A DNA stretch of 20,456 nucleotides from DAIOFH01 sp036745875 (GTDB lineage Bacteria > Planctomycetota > SZUA-567). A program made the position numbers and the translations under genes. Below, piece by piece: positions 6,665-14,836 of this stretch (positions are counted from its first letter, which is position 1; each line of letters begins with the position of its first letter). The stretch spans positions 1-20,456 of the forward strand of contig DAIOFH010000068.1 in assembly GCA_036745875.1 (NCBI GenBank), written 5' to 3'. Below the pieces are notes generated by a model. It was given only the letters and a program-made list of their open reading frames with translations. It was not told the origin of the DNA and made no database searches.

Positions 6665-6864
6665 GTCGTTGTGATCCTCCTATGCATGATTTGCCAAACC
6701 ATATCCAACCCAAGCCACGACAGCATACCACCGCCCATTCAGTAAAACAACAAAACAATGCATAATACGAAGATATGCAGGCGGGGTAGCGGATACCAAC
6801 TTTGTGAATTCTTTTTCTTGCGTTATTCCCACTTTTATCGTAAATTTTTCATTCTGGGAGGTGT

Positions 6865-6892
6865 TTCACTCTACTGTACTCAGTGATATAAT
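6865..6892 (+). promoter_or_regulatory. Candidate promoter of the mla operon
   Basis: TTCACT at 6865-6870 and a perfect TATAAT at 6887-6892 are 16 bases apart. Transcription would start near 6899, leaving about 60 bases of leader before mlaE. Confidence 0.5.
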
Positions 6893-6958
6893 TACTAAAC
6901 ATGATCAAATTCCCCATTCCCCGATCAGGGACGTGGAAGCTGGAGTTGTGCAGGCGAT

Positions 6959-7825
6959 ATGAAAAAAAACCTCATTGCCCTCGGCGCGTTGGTTATCGAA
7001 AGCATTCGCGGCCTGGGGGAAATATTCCTGCTGTTGTTCCGTTGTATGCGCTGGCTCTTCAAGGGGCTGTCGTATAAACAGCAAACGGTCATCCAATTCT
7101 ATTCCATCGGCGTTCAGAGCATTCCCGTGATTTTGACGACCGGCGCATTTGTCGGCGCGGTCATGTCCTACACTTTCTACAACCAATTCATCGCCCTTGG
7201 CGTGCAAAGCTGGACGGGAGCCCTGGTCGCCAAGGCGATGGTGTGGCAGCTTGCGCCGGTACTTGCCGGCTTGATGCTCGCCGGCCGTGTCGGCTGCGCT
7301 ATGACAGCGGAGATCGGTACAATGAAGGTGACGGAGCAGATCGACGCTCTCGATACCATGGGGACGGACCCGGTGCGTTACTTGGTCGTGCCGCGCCTTT
7401 TGGCGAGTTTTTTTATGACTCCTGTCTTGACGATTTTCGCCATCATCATCGGCGTCGCCGCCGGCTTTTTCGTGACGGTGATTTGCCAAGGTGCGGAATT
7501 CCACTATCAATGGGTTCAGCTCAAGGACTGGATGATCCCATACGACTATATCCAGGGCTTATCGAAATCCTTTGTCTTCGGCATGGCGATATGCCTGATT
7601 TGTTGCAGGAACGGCTTGAACACCACCGGTGGAGCCGAAGGCGTTGGAAAAGCGACGACAGAGGCGAACGTCTCCTCCTGCATCGCAATCCTAGTGCTGA
7701 ACTTCATCCTGTCGATCATCCTGCACTACCTGCGTCCGGTATGGGATACGGTCGCGACGTACCTGGACATCTTCTGGACAAATATAAGTCATATGATCAG
7801 TAGCCTGGCTACTGCGATTCTTTGA
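6959..7825 (+). CDS. mlaE: MlaE-type ABC transporter permease (phospholipid/lipid trafficking)
   Basis: 288 residues, slightly longer than the usual ~260 because of an N-terminal extension. MlaE is the integral inner-membrane subunit of the MCE transporter that moves phospholipids between the inner and outer membranes. The family signature GRVGCAMTAEIGTMKVTEQI (109-128) is intact. TGAFVGAVMSY (61-71) and several membrane segments (about 45-75, 93-112, 148-176, 200-216, 240-258) follow the standard arrangement. The start is the only in-frame ATG close to the leader; the ribosome binding site is weak (AGG 4 bases away, GGAG 13 bases away). mlaF begins 22 bases downstream and mlaD follows, so all three subunits come from one transcript. 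MlaB and MlaC genes are not in the window. Confidence 0.93.
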   Translation: MKKNLIALGALVIESIRGLGEIFLLLFRCMRWLFKGLSYKQQTVIQFYSIGVQSIPVILTTGAFVGAVMSYTFYNQFIALGVQSWTGALVAKAMVWQLAPVLAGLMLAGRVGCAMTAEIGTMKVTEQIDALDTMGTDPVRYLVVPRLLASFFMTPVLTIFAIIIGVAAGFFVTVICQGAEFHYQWVQLKDWMIPYDYIQGLSKSFVFGMAICLICCRNGLNTTGGAEGVGKATTEANVSSCIAILVLNFILSIILHYLRPVWDTVATYLDIFWTNISHMISSLATAIL

Positions 7826-7847
7826 AACTGGATAGGATCCCGCATAC

Positions 7848-8726
7848 ATGTCATCGTCTGAACTTGAAACGCTTGGCAAAAAGAAAAAACCACCCAGCCT
7901 CACCCAGATCGGTGAGAAGGTGATAGTATTTGACAATGTCCATAAAGGGTTTGGTTCGGGCGCGAGGCGTTCCGATCCCCTGCGTGGCATCAACCTTACG
8001 GTAAACAGAGGCGAGCGCCTAGTCATCATTGGCCCTTCAGGCACGGGAAAGAGCGTCACCCTGAGGCTGATGATTGGCCTTATCGACCCGGACCAGGGCG
8101 ATGTCTACGTCATGGGCAAGAATCTCGGCTTGATCAGCCGCGACGAGTTGTGGAGAATACGCAGGCGCGTCTCCATTCTCTTCCAGATGGGCGCCCTCTT
8201 CGACAGTATGACCATCGGCGAAAACGTCGCCTTCCCCATACGCGAGCAGGGGGAAACGGACGAAGACAAGATTATGGAAGCGGTCAAAAGGCGCCTGGGG
8301 CAAGTCGGCCTCCCCAACGCCGAGGAAAAAATGCCGTCCGAACTGTCAGGCGGCATGCAGAAGCGCGCAGCCCTGGCCCGTTCCCTTGCCGGACGGCCGG
8401 AAATAATGCTCTACGACGAACCTACTACCGGTCTCGACCCGATCATGGCCGACGCCATCGCCGACCTGATCGTTGAGACCCACAAGGCGATGGAACGCGA
8501 AGCCACCGCCACCTCTATTGTCGTCACCCACGACATGCTGGTTGCGGACAAGGTGGCTGATAGGATTATCATGTTATTCGGGGGCAAGATCATTGCAGAC
8601 GGCCCTCCGTCGATGTACAAGCGACTGGCGGAAGAGCCGCTGGGGGAGGATGCCACCTTGACCGAACGCATGATTCGCCAGTTTGTTCGTGGCGAGGCGG
8701 ACGGTCCCATACGGACAGTGACGTGA
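7848..8726 (+). CDS. mlaF: MlaF-type ABC transporter ATPase
   Basis: 292 residues. It powers the MlaE/MlaD lipid transporter by ATP hydrolysis at the cytoplasmic face of the inner membrane. Seen: Walker A GPSGTGKS (62-69), Q-loop Gln113 in LFQMGALF, signature LSGGMQKR (166-173), Walker B IMLYDEP (186-192), D-loop TTGLDP, and switch His228 in VVTHD. The N-terminus has about 25 extra, lysine-rich residues (ETLGKKKKPPS) ahead of the usual first strand. AGGA lies 10 bases before the ATG. All catalytic residues are present, so the protein should be active. It lies between mlaE (22-base gap) and mlaD (50-base gap). Confidence 0.94.
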   Translation: MSSSELETLGKKKKPPSLTQIGEKVIVFDNVHKGFGSGARRSDPLRGINLTVNRGERLVIIGPSGTGKSVTLRLMIGLIDPDQGDVYVMGKNLGLISRDELWRIRRRVSILFQMGALFDSMTIGENVAFPIREQGETDEDKIMEAVKRRLGQVGLPNAEEKMPSELSGGMQKRAALARSLAGRPEIMLYDEPTTGLDPIMADAIADLIVETHKAMEREATATSIVVTHDMLVADKVADRIIMLFGGKIIADGPPSMYKRLAEEPLGEDATLTERMIRQFVRGEADGPIRTVT

Positions 8727-8776
8727 TAGCAACATATTATGACCACTAACCGGATCTTTTTCGGGAGATAACAGCT

Positions 8777-10066
8777 ATGGCGGGAAGAAAACGCACCGCG
8801 GGGATGGAACTGGCTATCGGCACCACCATTATCGCGGCGGTGGTGATATTACTGGTGATGATTTTTGCCTGGGGCAACAGTTCGTCCTTTCTCAGCAAGC
8901 ATTATTGGCTTGTCGTCGTCATGAACAACGTCGGCGGCCTCAGGGAAGGTGCGCCGGTAAAGATCGGCGGCTACCAGATCGGCAAAGTATCCTCCATCAC
9001 ACTCCGCCCCGGCGCGACAGACCTTGAGATCGCGCTTTCCATCGAGGAAGACCGCCTGATTCCGAAGGACAGCACGGCGAAGATCAGCACTGCCGGCCTG
9101 GTCGGCGACGCGTTCCTCGAAATCGTCCCGAGCCGTAATGCGGAAACGATCAAACGCGCCGCATCCATCGCCGAGGCGGAACGTATCCAAAGCCATCCCG
9201 CTCCGGACTTTTCCGAGCTTCTCGTCCAGGTAAACCAGTTGGGAGAAAAGCTGAACAGCCTTGTCATTTACATCAACGACATACTTGGCGACCCGCAGGT
9301 CCGCACCAATATCAAGTCGATCATGGCGAACCTGGACACTGTATCATCCGAGGCGATCATTCTCCTCCAGCGCGGCCACCGCGTCGTCGACAATGTCGAG
9401 CGCGCCACTTCGAACGTCGCCGACATTTCCGACAACCTCAACGTCACGATCAGCCAGGTGACGGAAAAGATCACCGATATCGCCGACCAGGCCAAGATTA
9501 TCACCAATAAAATTGACGGCCTTATGGATACCGCCGGCGTGACGATTAAAAACATCGACGGTGGTGTGACCGATGTCCGTCAGGCAATAAATACCACCAT
9601 CGGCGATCCGGTAGTGGCTAAAAATCTGAACAATACTTTGCGAAACATCGCGGACATCACGGACAGCCTCTCGGCCAGGCGCGGCGACATCGACGCCATG
9701 CTCGCCAATATGAACACGCTTTCCGGCGACCTCACCATCATCGGTTCGCGCGGCAAAACAATTATTGAAGGTATAGACCCGGCGAGCATCGCCGCCACGA
9801 TAAACTCCTTGTCCGGCGCAATCCACGGCGTCACCGACATTGTGGAAAAGATCAAGAACGATCCGGTCCTGGCCCTGTCCGTCAACAAGGCTGCCGACCG
9901 CATCGTCAAGATGAAGTTCGATGAGATGGCCAAGAGTCCCAATTTCAAAACCACCGACCAGACCATGAGGGAGATTCAACGCTGGACCAAGGAAGCGATG
10001 AATCGCGGCTGGTACTCGGATCCTTCCTACACCCGCGACAACCGGCCGTATGTGATGGATAATTAG
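8777..10066 (+). CDS. mlaD: MlaD-type MCE domain protein
   Basis: 429 residues. MlaD anchors in the inner membrane and forms a hexameric periplasmic MCE ring through which lipid passes. One transmembrane helix at 13-32 is followed by a single MCE domain at about 43-121, with NNVGGLREGAPVKIGGYQIG (50-69) and STAGLVGDAFLEI (104-116) visible. The remaining 300 residues are a long helical region rich in regularly spaced Asn, Ile and Asp (about 145-370). It is much longer than in E. coli MlaD (about 180 residues in total) and could form an extended tube or coiled-coil barrel, as proposed for long MCE proteins. GGGAGA precedes the ATG by 8 bases. It is the last gene of the operon, with a terminator about 50 bases after the stop. 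Confidence 0.92.
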   Translation: MAGRKRTAGMELAIGTTIIAAVVILLVMIFAWGNSSSFLSKHYWLVVVMNNVGGLREGAPVKIGGYQIGKVSSITLRPGATDLEIALSIEEDRLIPKDSTAKISTAGLVGDAFLEIVPSRNAETIKRAASIAEAERIQSHPAPDFSELLVQVNQLGEKLNSLVIYINDILGDPQVRTNIKSIMANLDTVSSEAIILLQRGHRVVDNVERATSNVADISDNLNVTISQVTEKITDIADQAKIITNKIDGLMDTAGVTIKNIDGGVTDVRQAINTTIGDPVVAKNLNNTLRNIADITDSLSARRGDIDAMLANMNTLSGDLTIIGSRGKTIIEGIDPASIAATINSLSGAIHGVTDIVEKIKNDPVLALSVNKAADRIVKMKFDEMAKSPNFKTTDQTMREIQRWTKEAMNRGWYSDPSYTRDNRPYVMDN

Positions 10067-10115
10067 AGCTTTTTTTTGATGCGTCCCCGGCGTAAATCGG
10101 GTATAGTATGATAAT

Positions 10116-10153
10116 ACGCCTCCCGGCCTGCGTGGGAGGCGTTTTGGTTTTTT
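10116..10153 (+). terminator. Intrinsic terminator of the mla operon
   Basis: ACGCCTCCC (10116-10124) and GGGAGGCGT (10134-10142) form a perfect 9-bp stem with a 9-base loop, followed by a T-rich run (TTTTGGTTTTTT). Confidence 0.85.
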
Positions 10154-10168
10154 ATCGCTGTAAATCAG

Positions 10169-10197
10169 TTGCATTTGAGTAAATTTTACATTATCAT
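10169..10197 (+). promoter_or_regulatory. Candidate promoter of pyrG-guaA
   Basis: TTGCAT at 10169-10174 and TATCAT at 10192-10197 (5 of 6 matches) are 17 bases apart. They lie directly after the mla terminator and about 40 bases before the pyrG start. Confidence 0.5.
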
Positions 10198-10236
10198 GAC
10201 CAACCCATTCGGTGTTTTCCCAAAGGACCGGGTAAC

Positions 10237-11856
10237 ATGGCAAAATACGTTTTCATCACAGGCGGCGTCGTCAGCTCGCTCGGCAAGGGTGTCGTTTCCG
10301 CGTCTCTCGGGCTTTTATTGCGCAGCCGCGGCTTGAAAGTCAGCTTCCTCAAGTTCGACCCCTACCTCAACCGCGACGCAGGCACAATGAACCCCTATCA
10401 GCACGGCGAAGTGTTTGTCACCGAAGACGGAGCCGAAACGGACCTCGACCTCGGCCACTACGAACGATTCGCCGACGTCGTCCTCGGCCGGGTAAACAAC
10501 GTCACCACCGGTCAAATTTACGGTGACGTCCTGGACAAGGAACGGCGCGGCTGTTATGAAGGCGGCACTGTCCAGGTTATTCCCCATATCGTCGATACGA
10601 TCAAGGGCGCGATCGACCGCGCCGTCGCCGCGACAGACCCCGACGTCATGCTTGTCGAGCTTGGCGGCACGATAGGCGATATCGAAGGCATGCCCTTTAT
10701 CGAGGCGATCCGCCAATACATGCTTGACGCCGGAAGGAACGACGCGATTCTCCTGCACCTTGTACTCCTTCCCGGCCTACCGGCAAACCACGAAATAAAA
10801 ACGAAACCTGCCCAGCACTCGGCGCAAAAACTGCGCGAATGCGGTCTGCATATGGATTTCCTGATGTGCCGTTCGGAGCAGCCGCTTTCGAAGGATGTCA
10901 GGGACAAGCTGGCATTATATTCGAACCTGCGCCCGGAACAGGTCATCGACGTGCCGGACGTGAAAATAATCTATGACGTCCATGACCGTCTGCACAGACA
11001 GAACCTCGACGCTATGGTGATCAAGCGCCTAGGGCTCGCCGCGAGCGAACCGGATCTCACGCCGTGGCGCACCTTCTCGGCCGCTGTCGCCAACCCGGAA
11101 AGCACCGTCACCATCGCGGCGGTCGGCAAATACGCCGATCTCGCCGATTCCTACAAATCCCTGAACGAAGCCCTGCTGCATGCGGCCGCCAGCAACAAAA
11201 TCAAGCTCGCTGTCGATTGGATCGAAGCCGAAGACCTCGAGTCCGGCGATGCCGAGTCGATACTCGGCAAATGCAGTGGCCTTGTCATCCCCGGCGGGTT
11301 CGGCTTCCGCGGCGCGATAGGCAAGATCAGGGCGATCCGGTGGGCGAGGGAGAGCAAGACACCCTTCCTCGGGCTTTGCTATGGCCTGCAGTGCGCAGTC
11401 ATCGAATATGCCAGAAATATCTGCGGCGACCCTGACGCAATCAGCGCCGAATGGGAGGAGGAAGGCGAGATCGACCAGGATCACGCCTGGGTCACCCTCC
11501 TCGACAACCAGGGCCGCGCCACACCAAGGGGAGGAACATTGCGCCTTGGTTCGCAACCCTGCATTCTCGAGCCCGGCAGCAAAGCTTATGCGGCTTACGG
11601 CGCGGAATCCATCACCGAACGCCACCGCCACCGCTATGAAGTCAACCCGGACAAAACCGCACTCCTGGAAAAGCACGGCCTGAAAATCTCGGGCCGTCAC
11701 CCCAAAAGCGGCCTTGTCGAAGTGATAGAACTCCCCGGCGACCAGTGGTTTGTCGCCACCCAGGCCCATCCGGAGTTCAAGTCGCGCCCGCTCCGGCCAC
11801 ATCCGCTGTTCCTGTCGTTCGTGGATGCGGTTTTGAAACAGGCGGGGAAAAGGTAA
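10237..11856 (+). CDS. pyrG: CTP synthase (glutamine-hydrolysing)
   Basis: 539 residues, normal length. It converts UTP, ATP and glutamine to CTP in the cytoplasm. The synthetase domain starts KYVFITGGVVSSLGKG (3-18), with the P-loop-like SSLGKG, then HGEVFVTEDGAETDLDLGHY (56-75) and TVQVIPH (111-117). The glutaminase domain holds GGFGFRG (353-359), nucleophile Cys381 in FLGLCYGLQ, and His511/Glu513 in AHPEF. All catalytic residues are present. Several otherwise well-conserved positions differ: FDPYLNRDAG in place of LDPYINxDPG, RRGCYEGG in place of RRGDYLG, and CYGLQ in place of CLGMQ. The sequence thus seems a diverged branch, not a damaged gene. AAAGGA precedes the ATG by about 9 bases. 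guaA follows after 64 bases without an obvious terminator, probably on the same transcript. Confidence 0.96.
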   Translation: MAKYVFITGGVVSSLGKGVVSASLGLLLRSRGLKVSFLKFDPYLNRDAGTMNPYQHGEVFVTEDGAETDLDLGHYERFADVVLGRVNNVTTGQIYGDVLDKERRGCYEGGTVQVIPHIVDTIKGAIDRAVAATDPDVMLVELGGTIGDIEGMPFIEAIRQYMLDAGRNDAILLHLVLLPGLPANHEIKTKPAQHSAQKLRECGLHMDFLMCRSEQPLSKDVRDKLALYSNLRPEQVIDVPDVKIIYDVHDRLHRQNLDAMVIKRLGLAASEPDLTPWRTFSAAVANPESTVTIAAVGKYADLADSYKSLNEALLHAAASNKIKLAVDWIEAEDLESGDAESILGKCSGLVIPGGFGFRGAIGKIRAIRWARESKTPFLGLCYGLQCAVIEYARNICGDPDAISAEWEEEGEIDQDHAWVTLLDNQGRATPRGGTLRLGSQPCILEPGSKAYAAYGAESITERHRHRYEVNPDKTALLEKHGLKISGRHPKSGLVEVIELPGDQWFVATQAHPEFKSRPLRPHPLFLSFVDAVLKQAGKR

Positions 11857-11910
11857 TAGAATCCAGTAACGAACACCAGTTCGCAAGAGTACGTAGAGTA
11901 GAGAAGTAGA

Positions 11911-11923
11911 GGAGAACCCCTTG
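11911..11923 (+). promoter_or_regulatory. Ribosome binding site fixing the TTG start of guaA
   Basis: GGAG at 11911-11914 (within AGAGGAGA) lies 6 bases before TTG at 11921. The family N-terminus begins right after this TTG, and no in-frame ATG matches as well. Confidence 0.7.
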
Positions 11924-13459
11924 TTCCAGACCGTCGCAGTCCTTGATTATGGTTCGCAGTATACCGGCCTCATTATCAGAAGGCTTCGTGAACTGCGCGT
12001 GCATTCACACCTTTACAGCGGCAATATTTCCGCTGAAGAACTGCAAAAAGAAAAAATTACGGCGCTCGTTCTTTCGGGCGGCCCCAACAGCGTTTATGCG
12101 GACGGCGCACCGCACTGCGACCCTAAAATATTCGATCTGGGCATTCCGATTCTCGGCATCTGCTACGGCGCACAGCTCATTGCCTATAGCCTCGGCGGAA
12201 AGGTCGAACCGTCCGGCATCAAGGAATACGGCCGCGCAGTCGCCGGAAAAACGGCCACATCCCCTCTCCTCGCCGGACTTCCCGACAAGTTCGACGTCTG
12301 GATGAGCCATGGCGACCTGGTGACGGTGCCGCCTCCTGGTGCGGAAATTGTCCTGGCGACGGACGCCTGCCCGGCGACCGCGTTTTACATGCCTGAAAAG
12401 CGCTTCTACGCGGTGCAATTCCACCCCGAGGTGCAGCATACCCCGAACGGCGGCGAGTTGATGGAGAACTTCCTCTACAATGTCGCCGGCCTTAAGGGCG
12501 ACTGGGTGATGTCGGACTTTGCGGAAACGTCCGTCAAGGCCATCCGCGACCAGGTCGGTCCCGACGGGAAGGTTGTTCTTGGCATCTCCGGCGGCGTCGA
12601 TTCCACCGTCGCCGCGGCGCTGATCTCCGAAGCGATCGGCGACAGGCTGACCGGCATCTTCGTCGACAACGGGCTTCTTCGCAAAGGCGAATTCGAACGC
12701 GTCACCGCCCGCTACGGCAAACGCTTCAATATTCTGGGCATCCGCGCCGGAGACCGCTTCCTCGCCGGACTCAAGGGAGTGACCGACCCGGAGCAGAAGC
12801 GCAAAATCATCGGCAAGATATTTGTCGACGTCTTCCAGGACGAGGCGAAAAAGATCAAGGGCGTCGGCTTCCTTGGCCAGGGAACGCTTTACCCCGATGT
12901 TATCGAATCGTCCGGCGGCTATGGTAGCGGCGGCGCAGCCGTCATTAAGAGTCACCATAATGTCGGCGGCTTGCCGGAAAAACTCGGGTTCCAGCTCGTC
13001 GAACCTCTGCGCGAACTGTTCAAGGACGAAGTCCGCGAACTAGGCGTCGCCATCGGCATTCCGGAAGACGAACTTCGCCGCCATCCATTCCCCGGTCCGG
13101 GACTGGCGGTCCGCATCATCGGCGAAGTCACTGCGGAACGCGTCGCAAGGTTGCAGAATGTCGACTCCATCGTCCTTGAAGAAATCCACTCGGCAGGCTG
13201 GTACAGAAAGCTGTGGCAGGCTTTTGCGGTACTTCTTCCCCAGGCGTCCGTCGGCGTCATGGGTGACCAGCGCACCTACGAAGCGGTAGCCGCCCTGAGG
13301 CTGGTAGAAAGCGGCGACGGCATGACAGCTGATTGGGCCGAAGTTCCCCACGACCTGCTGCGCCGCATCTCCACACGCATAACCAACGAAGTCAAAGGCG
13401 TCAACAGGGTTGTCTACGACATTTCGTCCAAGCCGCCCGCGACTATCGAATGGGAATAA
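11921..13459 (+). CDS. guaA: GMP synthase (glutamine-hydrolysing)
   Basis: 512 residues against about 525 in E. coli. It aminates XMP to GMP with ATP and glutamine, the last step of guanine nucleotide synthesis. The glutaminase domain has VLDYGSQYT (7-15), nucleophile Cys81 in GICYGAQ, and His168/Glu170 in QFHPEV. The ATP pyrophosphatase domain carries the P-loop SGGVDS at 223-228. The C-terminal dimerisation domain ends in the usual NRVVYDISSKPPATIEWE. CYGAQ replaces the common CYGMQ. Translation begins at a TTG with a good ribosome binding site. It follows pyrG by 64 bases and converges on the endonuclease Q-like gene, with a shared palindromic terminator between them. Its product GMP feeds GTP, the substrate of the diguanylate cyclase encoded upstream, though nothing here shows a regulatory link. 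Confidence 0.96.
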   Translation: MFQTVAVLDYGSQYTGLIIRRLRELRVHSHLYSGNISAEELQKEKITALVLSGGPNSVYADGAPHCDPKIFDLGIPILGICYGAQLIAYSLGGKVEPSGIKEYGRAVAGKTATSPLLAGLPDKFDVWMSHGDLVTVPPPGAEIVLATDACPATAFYMPEKRFYAVQFHPEVQHTPNGGELMENFLYNVAGLKGDWVMSDFAETSVKAIRDQVGPDGKVVLGISGGVDSTVAAALISEAIGDRLTGIFVDNGLLRKGEFERVTARYGKRFNILGIRAGDRFLAGLKGVTDPEQKRKIIGKIFVDVFQDEAKKIKGVGFLGQGTLYPDVIESSGGYGSGGAAVIKSHHNVGGLPEKLGFQLVEPLRELFKDEVRELGVAIGIPEDELRRHPFPGPGLAVRIIGEVTAERVARLQNVDSIVLEEIHSAGWYRKLWQAFAVLLPQASVGVMGDQRTYEAVAALRLVESGDGMTADWAEVPHDLLRRISTRITNEVKGVNRVVYDISSKPPATIEWE

Positions 13460-13480
13460 CTCAAAACAATATTCAAAAAA

Positions 13481-13511
13481 AAATAACCCGTCGAGCTCGA
13501 CGGATTATTTT
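13481..13511. terminator. Bidirectional terminator, 16-bp perfect palindrome with A/T flanks
   Basis: CCGTCGAGCTCGACGG at 13488-13503 is fully self-complementary. It is flanked by an A-run (up to 13486) and a T-rich run (13505-13514) that extend the stem after one mismatch. It can terminate guaA on the plus strand and the endonuclease Q-like gene on the minus strand. Confidence 0.8.
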
Positions 13512-13516
13512 TTGGA

Positions 13517-14833
13517 TTATTGAAATCGTTTTACCTCGGAATGCCCAAACCAATCGATATCCTCATTCAGTTTAAGCTCGCCATAGGTGCCGTCAAAGCC
13601 GGGTTGAAAGGAAAAATCGCCGTTATGAACAGCCAGGACCGCGTTCAGGACATTTGTCGGAAGAACGGCTGAGAAGTCGCGTTCGATGTCTTTCGCGGCG
13701 ATTTCCCACAGTGCCGCTTCCGTGCCAACCCTGGCGATGACCTTGTCGAAGAGGGAGGTAATTTTCTTGCTGGAGACATTGCGAACGTCAAGGCCGGCTG
13801 CCAAGACTTCGACGAGCGGAGCAAGACGCAGCGCCTTCTGCTTCGGCGTGACCTGCTCGGGCGACCTGCCTTTGCCGTCAGCGGACTGGATTTTCGACAA
13901 TTCCAAAGCGCGTTCCAGCACTCCGATAGTGAGATGTTTGCCGCATATGGGGCAGATGCCGTCCACCGGCGTCTTGTCGGGCGAAAAATAGCAATAGTCC
14001 TTGCCGTGGCGCTCCAGCCCAGCTTTGTGGCCGGTCAGGAAGTACCTGCCTTCCGCCGGGTTGAATTCGGCGGTGTAGGTAATATTTCCTTCGCGAATCG
14101 CCGAGACGATCCCGGCATAGGAAATGTCCGAAACATCGAGGACGGTAAATTCACGGCCGACGCGATTCAGCGCTCCCGAATGGCAGTCACTGTTGGAAAT
14201 GAGGGTCCGCGAATCGAGTTCCGGCAGTATCGCCAAAAGTTCGGGATCGGCCGAGAGGCCGGTCTCCACAGTGGTGATACGCGGCGCGAACTGGCCGAAG
14301 ACATCGGCTATGCTGTCGACCGGGTGGTCGGAACCATAGATGCCCTGCGGCGTCATCACATGGGCGGGGATTACCATCACGGTCGGGTCGATGTCAGCGA
14401 GAGCGGAACATTTTTCCGCGACATCGGCGGTATCCTCGCATTTGACGAAAGGACGGCCCATCCCTACCTTGACGTCCCAGCGGAGTAGATATTCTATCGC
14501 CCTGTCGACTGAACGGAAATCGGGAAAAAGGAGAACGGTATGGGTGCCTTTGCGCCCGCCGGAGGGAACGGGCGAAGTAATGATAATCTCTGTTTGCAGA
14601 ACAAAACGGGCCGCGCCAAGGTCTGCTTCGGCATCGCCCAGGGCAAACAACCCCGGTTCTTTCAGGATAAGCCGTCTTTCCAGTGATTCCCGCCAGGCGG
14701 GTTGCAGGCAGTCGCCGACACCAAAGGCATTAATGCCCTTTTTCACCATTGTGTCCGCGACGTTTTCCAAGGAGATGTTCCCAACCCCACCGGCATAGCC
14801 GCTGTGGCTATGCAAATCGACCACATACCGCAT
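13517..14833 (-). CDS. PHP-domain protein of the endonuclease Q type
   Basis: 438 residues. Endonuclease Q enzymes nick DNA 5' of deaminated bases (uracil, hypoxanthine, xanthine) or abasic sites; in this organism that role is inferred. The PHP metal site is visible: DLHSHS (6-11), Glu82 in QTEI, His98, His158 in IPAHVMTP, and SDCHSG (215-220). A zinc-finger-like part follows with Cys281, then CPICGKHLTIGVLERALELS (294-313). This PHP domain plus CPxCGK-LTxGVxxR arrangement is the hallmark of the family. The helical C-terminus (330-438) includes AALWEIAAKDIE. The ATG lies 3 bases after the motE-like stop, with GAGGGG inside that gene, so translation is probably coupled. A polymerase-type PHP phosphoesterase is the alternative, less likely because of the Cys motif. 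Homologues are sometimes mislabelled as UvrD helicases. Confidence 0.83.
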   Translation of the reverse strand: MRYVVDLHSHSGYAGGVGNISLENVADTMVKKGINAFGVGDCLQPAWRESLERRLILKEPGLFALGDAEADLGAARFVLQTEIIITSPVPSGGRKGTHTVLLFPDFRSVDRAIEYLLRWDVKVGMGRPFVKCEDTADVAEKCSALADIDPTVMVIPAHVMTPQGIYGSDHPVDSIADVFGQFAPRITTVETGLSADPELLAILPELDSRTLISNSDCHSGALNRVGREFTVLDVSDISYAGIVSAIREGNITYTAEFNPAEGRYFLTGHKAGLERHGKDYCYFSPDKTPVDGICPICGKHLTIGVLERALELSKIQSADGKGRSPEQVTPKQKALRLAPLVEVLAAGLDVRNVSSKKITSLFDKVIARVGTEAALWEIAAKDIERDFSAVLPTNVLNAVLAVHNGDFSFQPGFDGTYGELKLNEDIDWFGHSEVKRFQ

Positions 14834-14836
14834 ATA

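Noticed and set aside
10102..10115. TATAGT/GATAAT as a -10 just before the mla terminator
   Set aside because: No -35 at acceptable spacing (the nearest TTGATG is 20 bases away); a better promoter lies after the terminator at 10169-10197.
9344..10243. 299-residue minus-strand ORF over mlaD
   Set aside because: Mirror frame of the MCE gene with no motifs; His/Asp/Gly-rich antisense composition.
12005..12958. 317-residue minus-strand ORF over guaA
   Set aside because: Antisense shadow of a clearly conserved gene.
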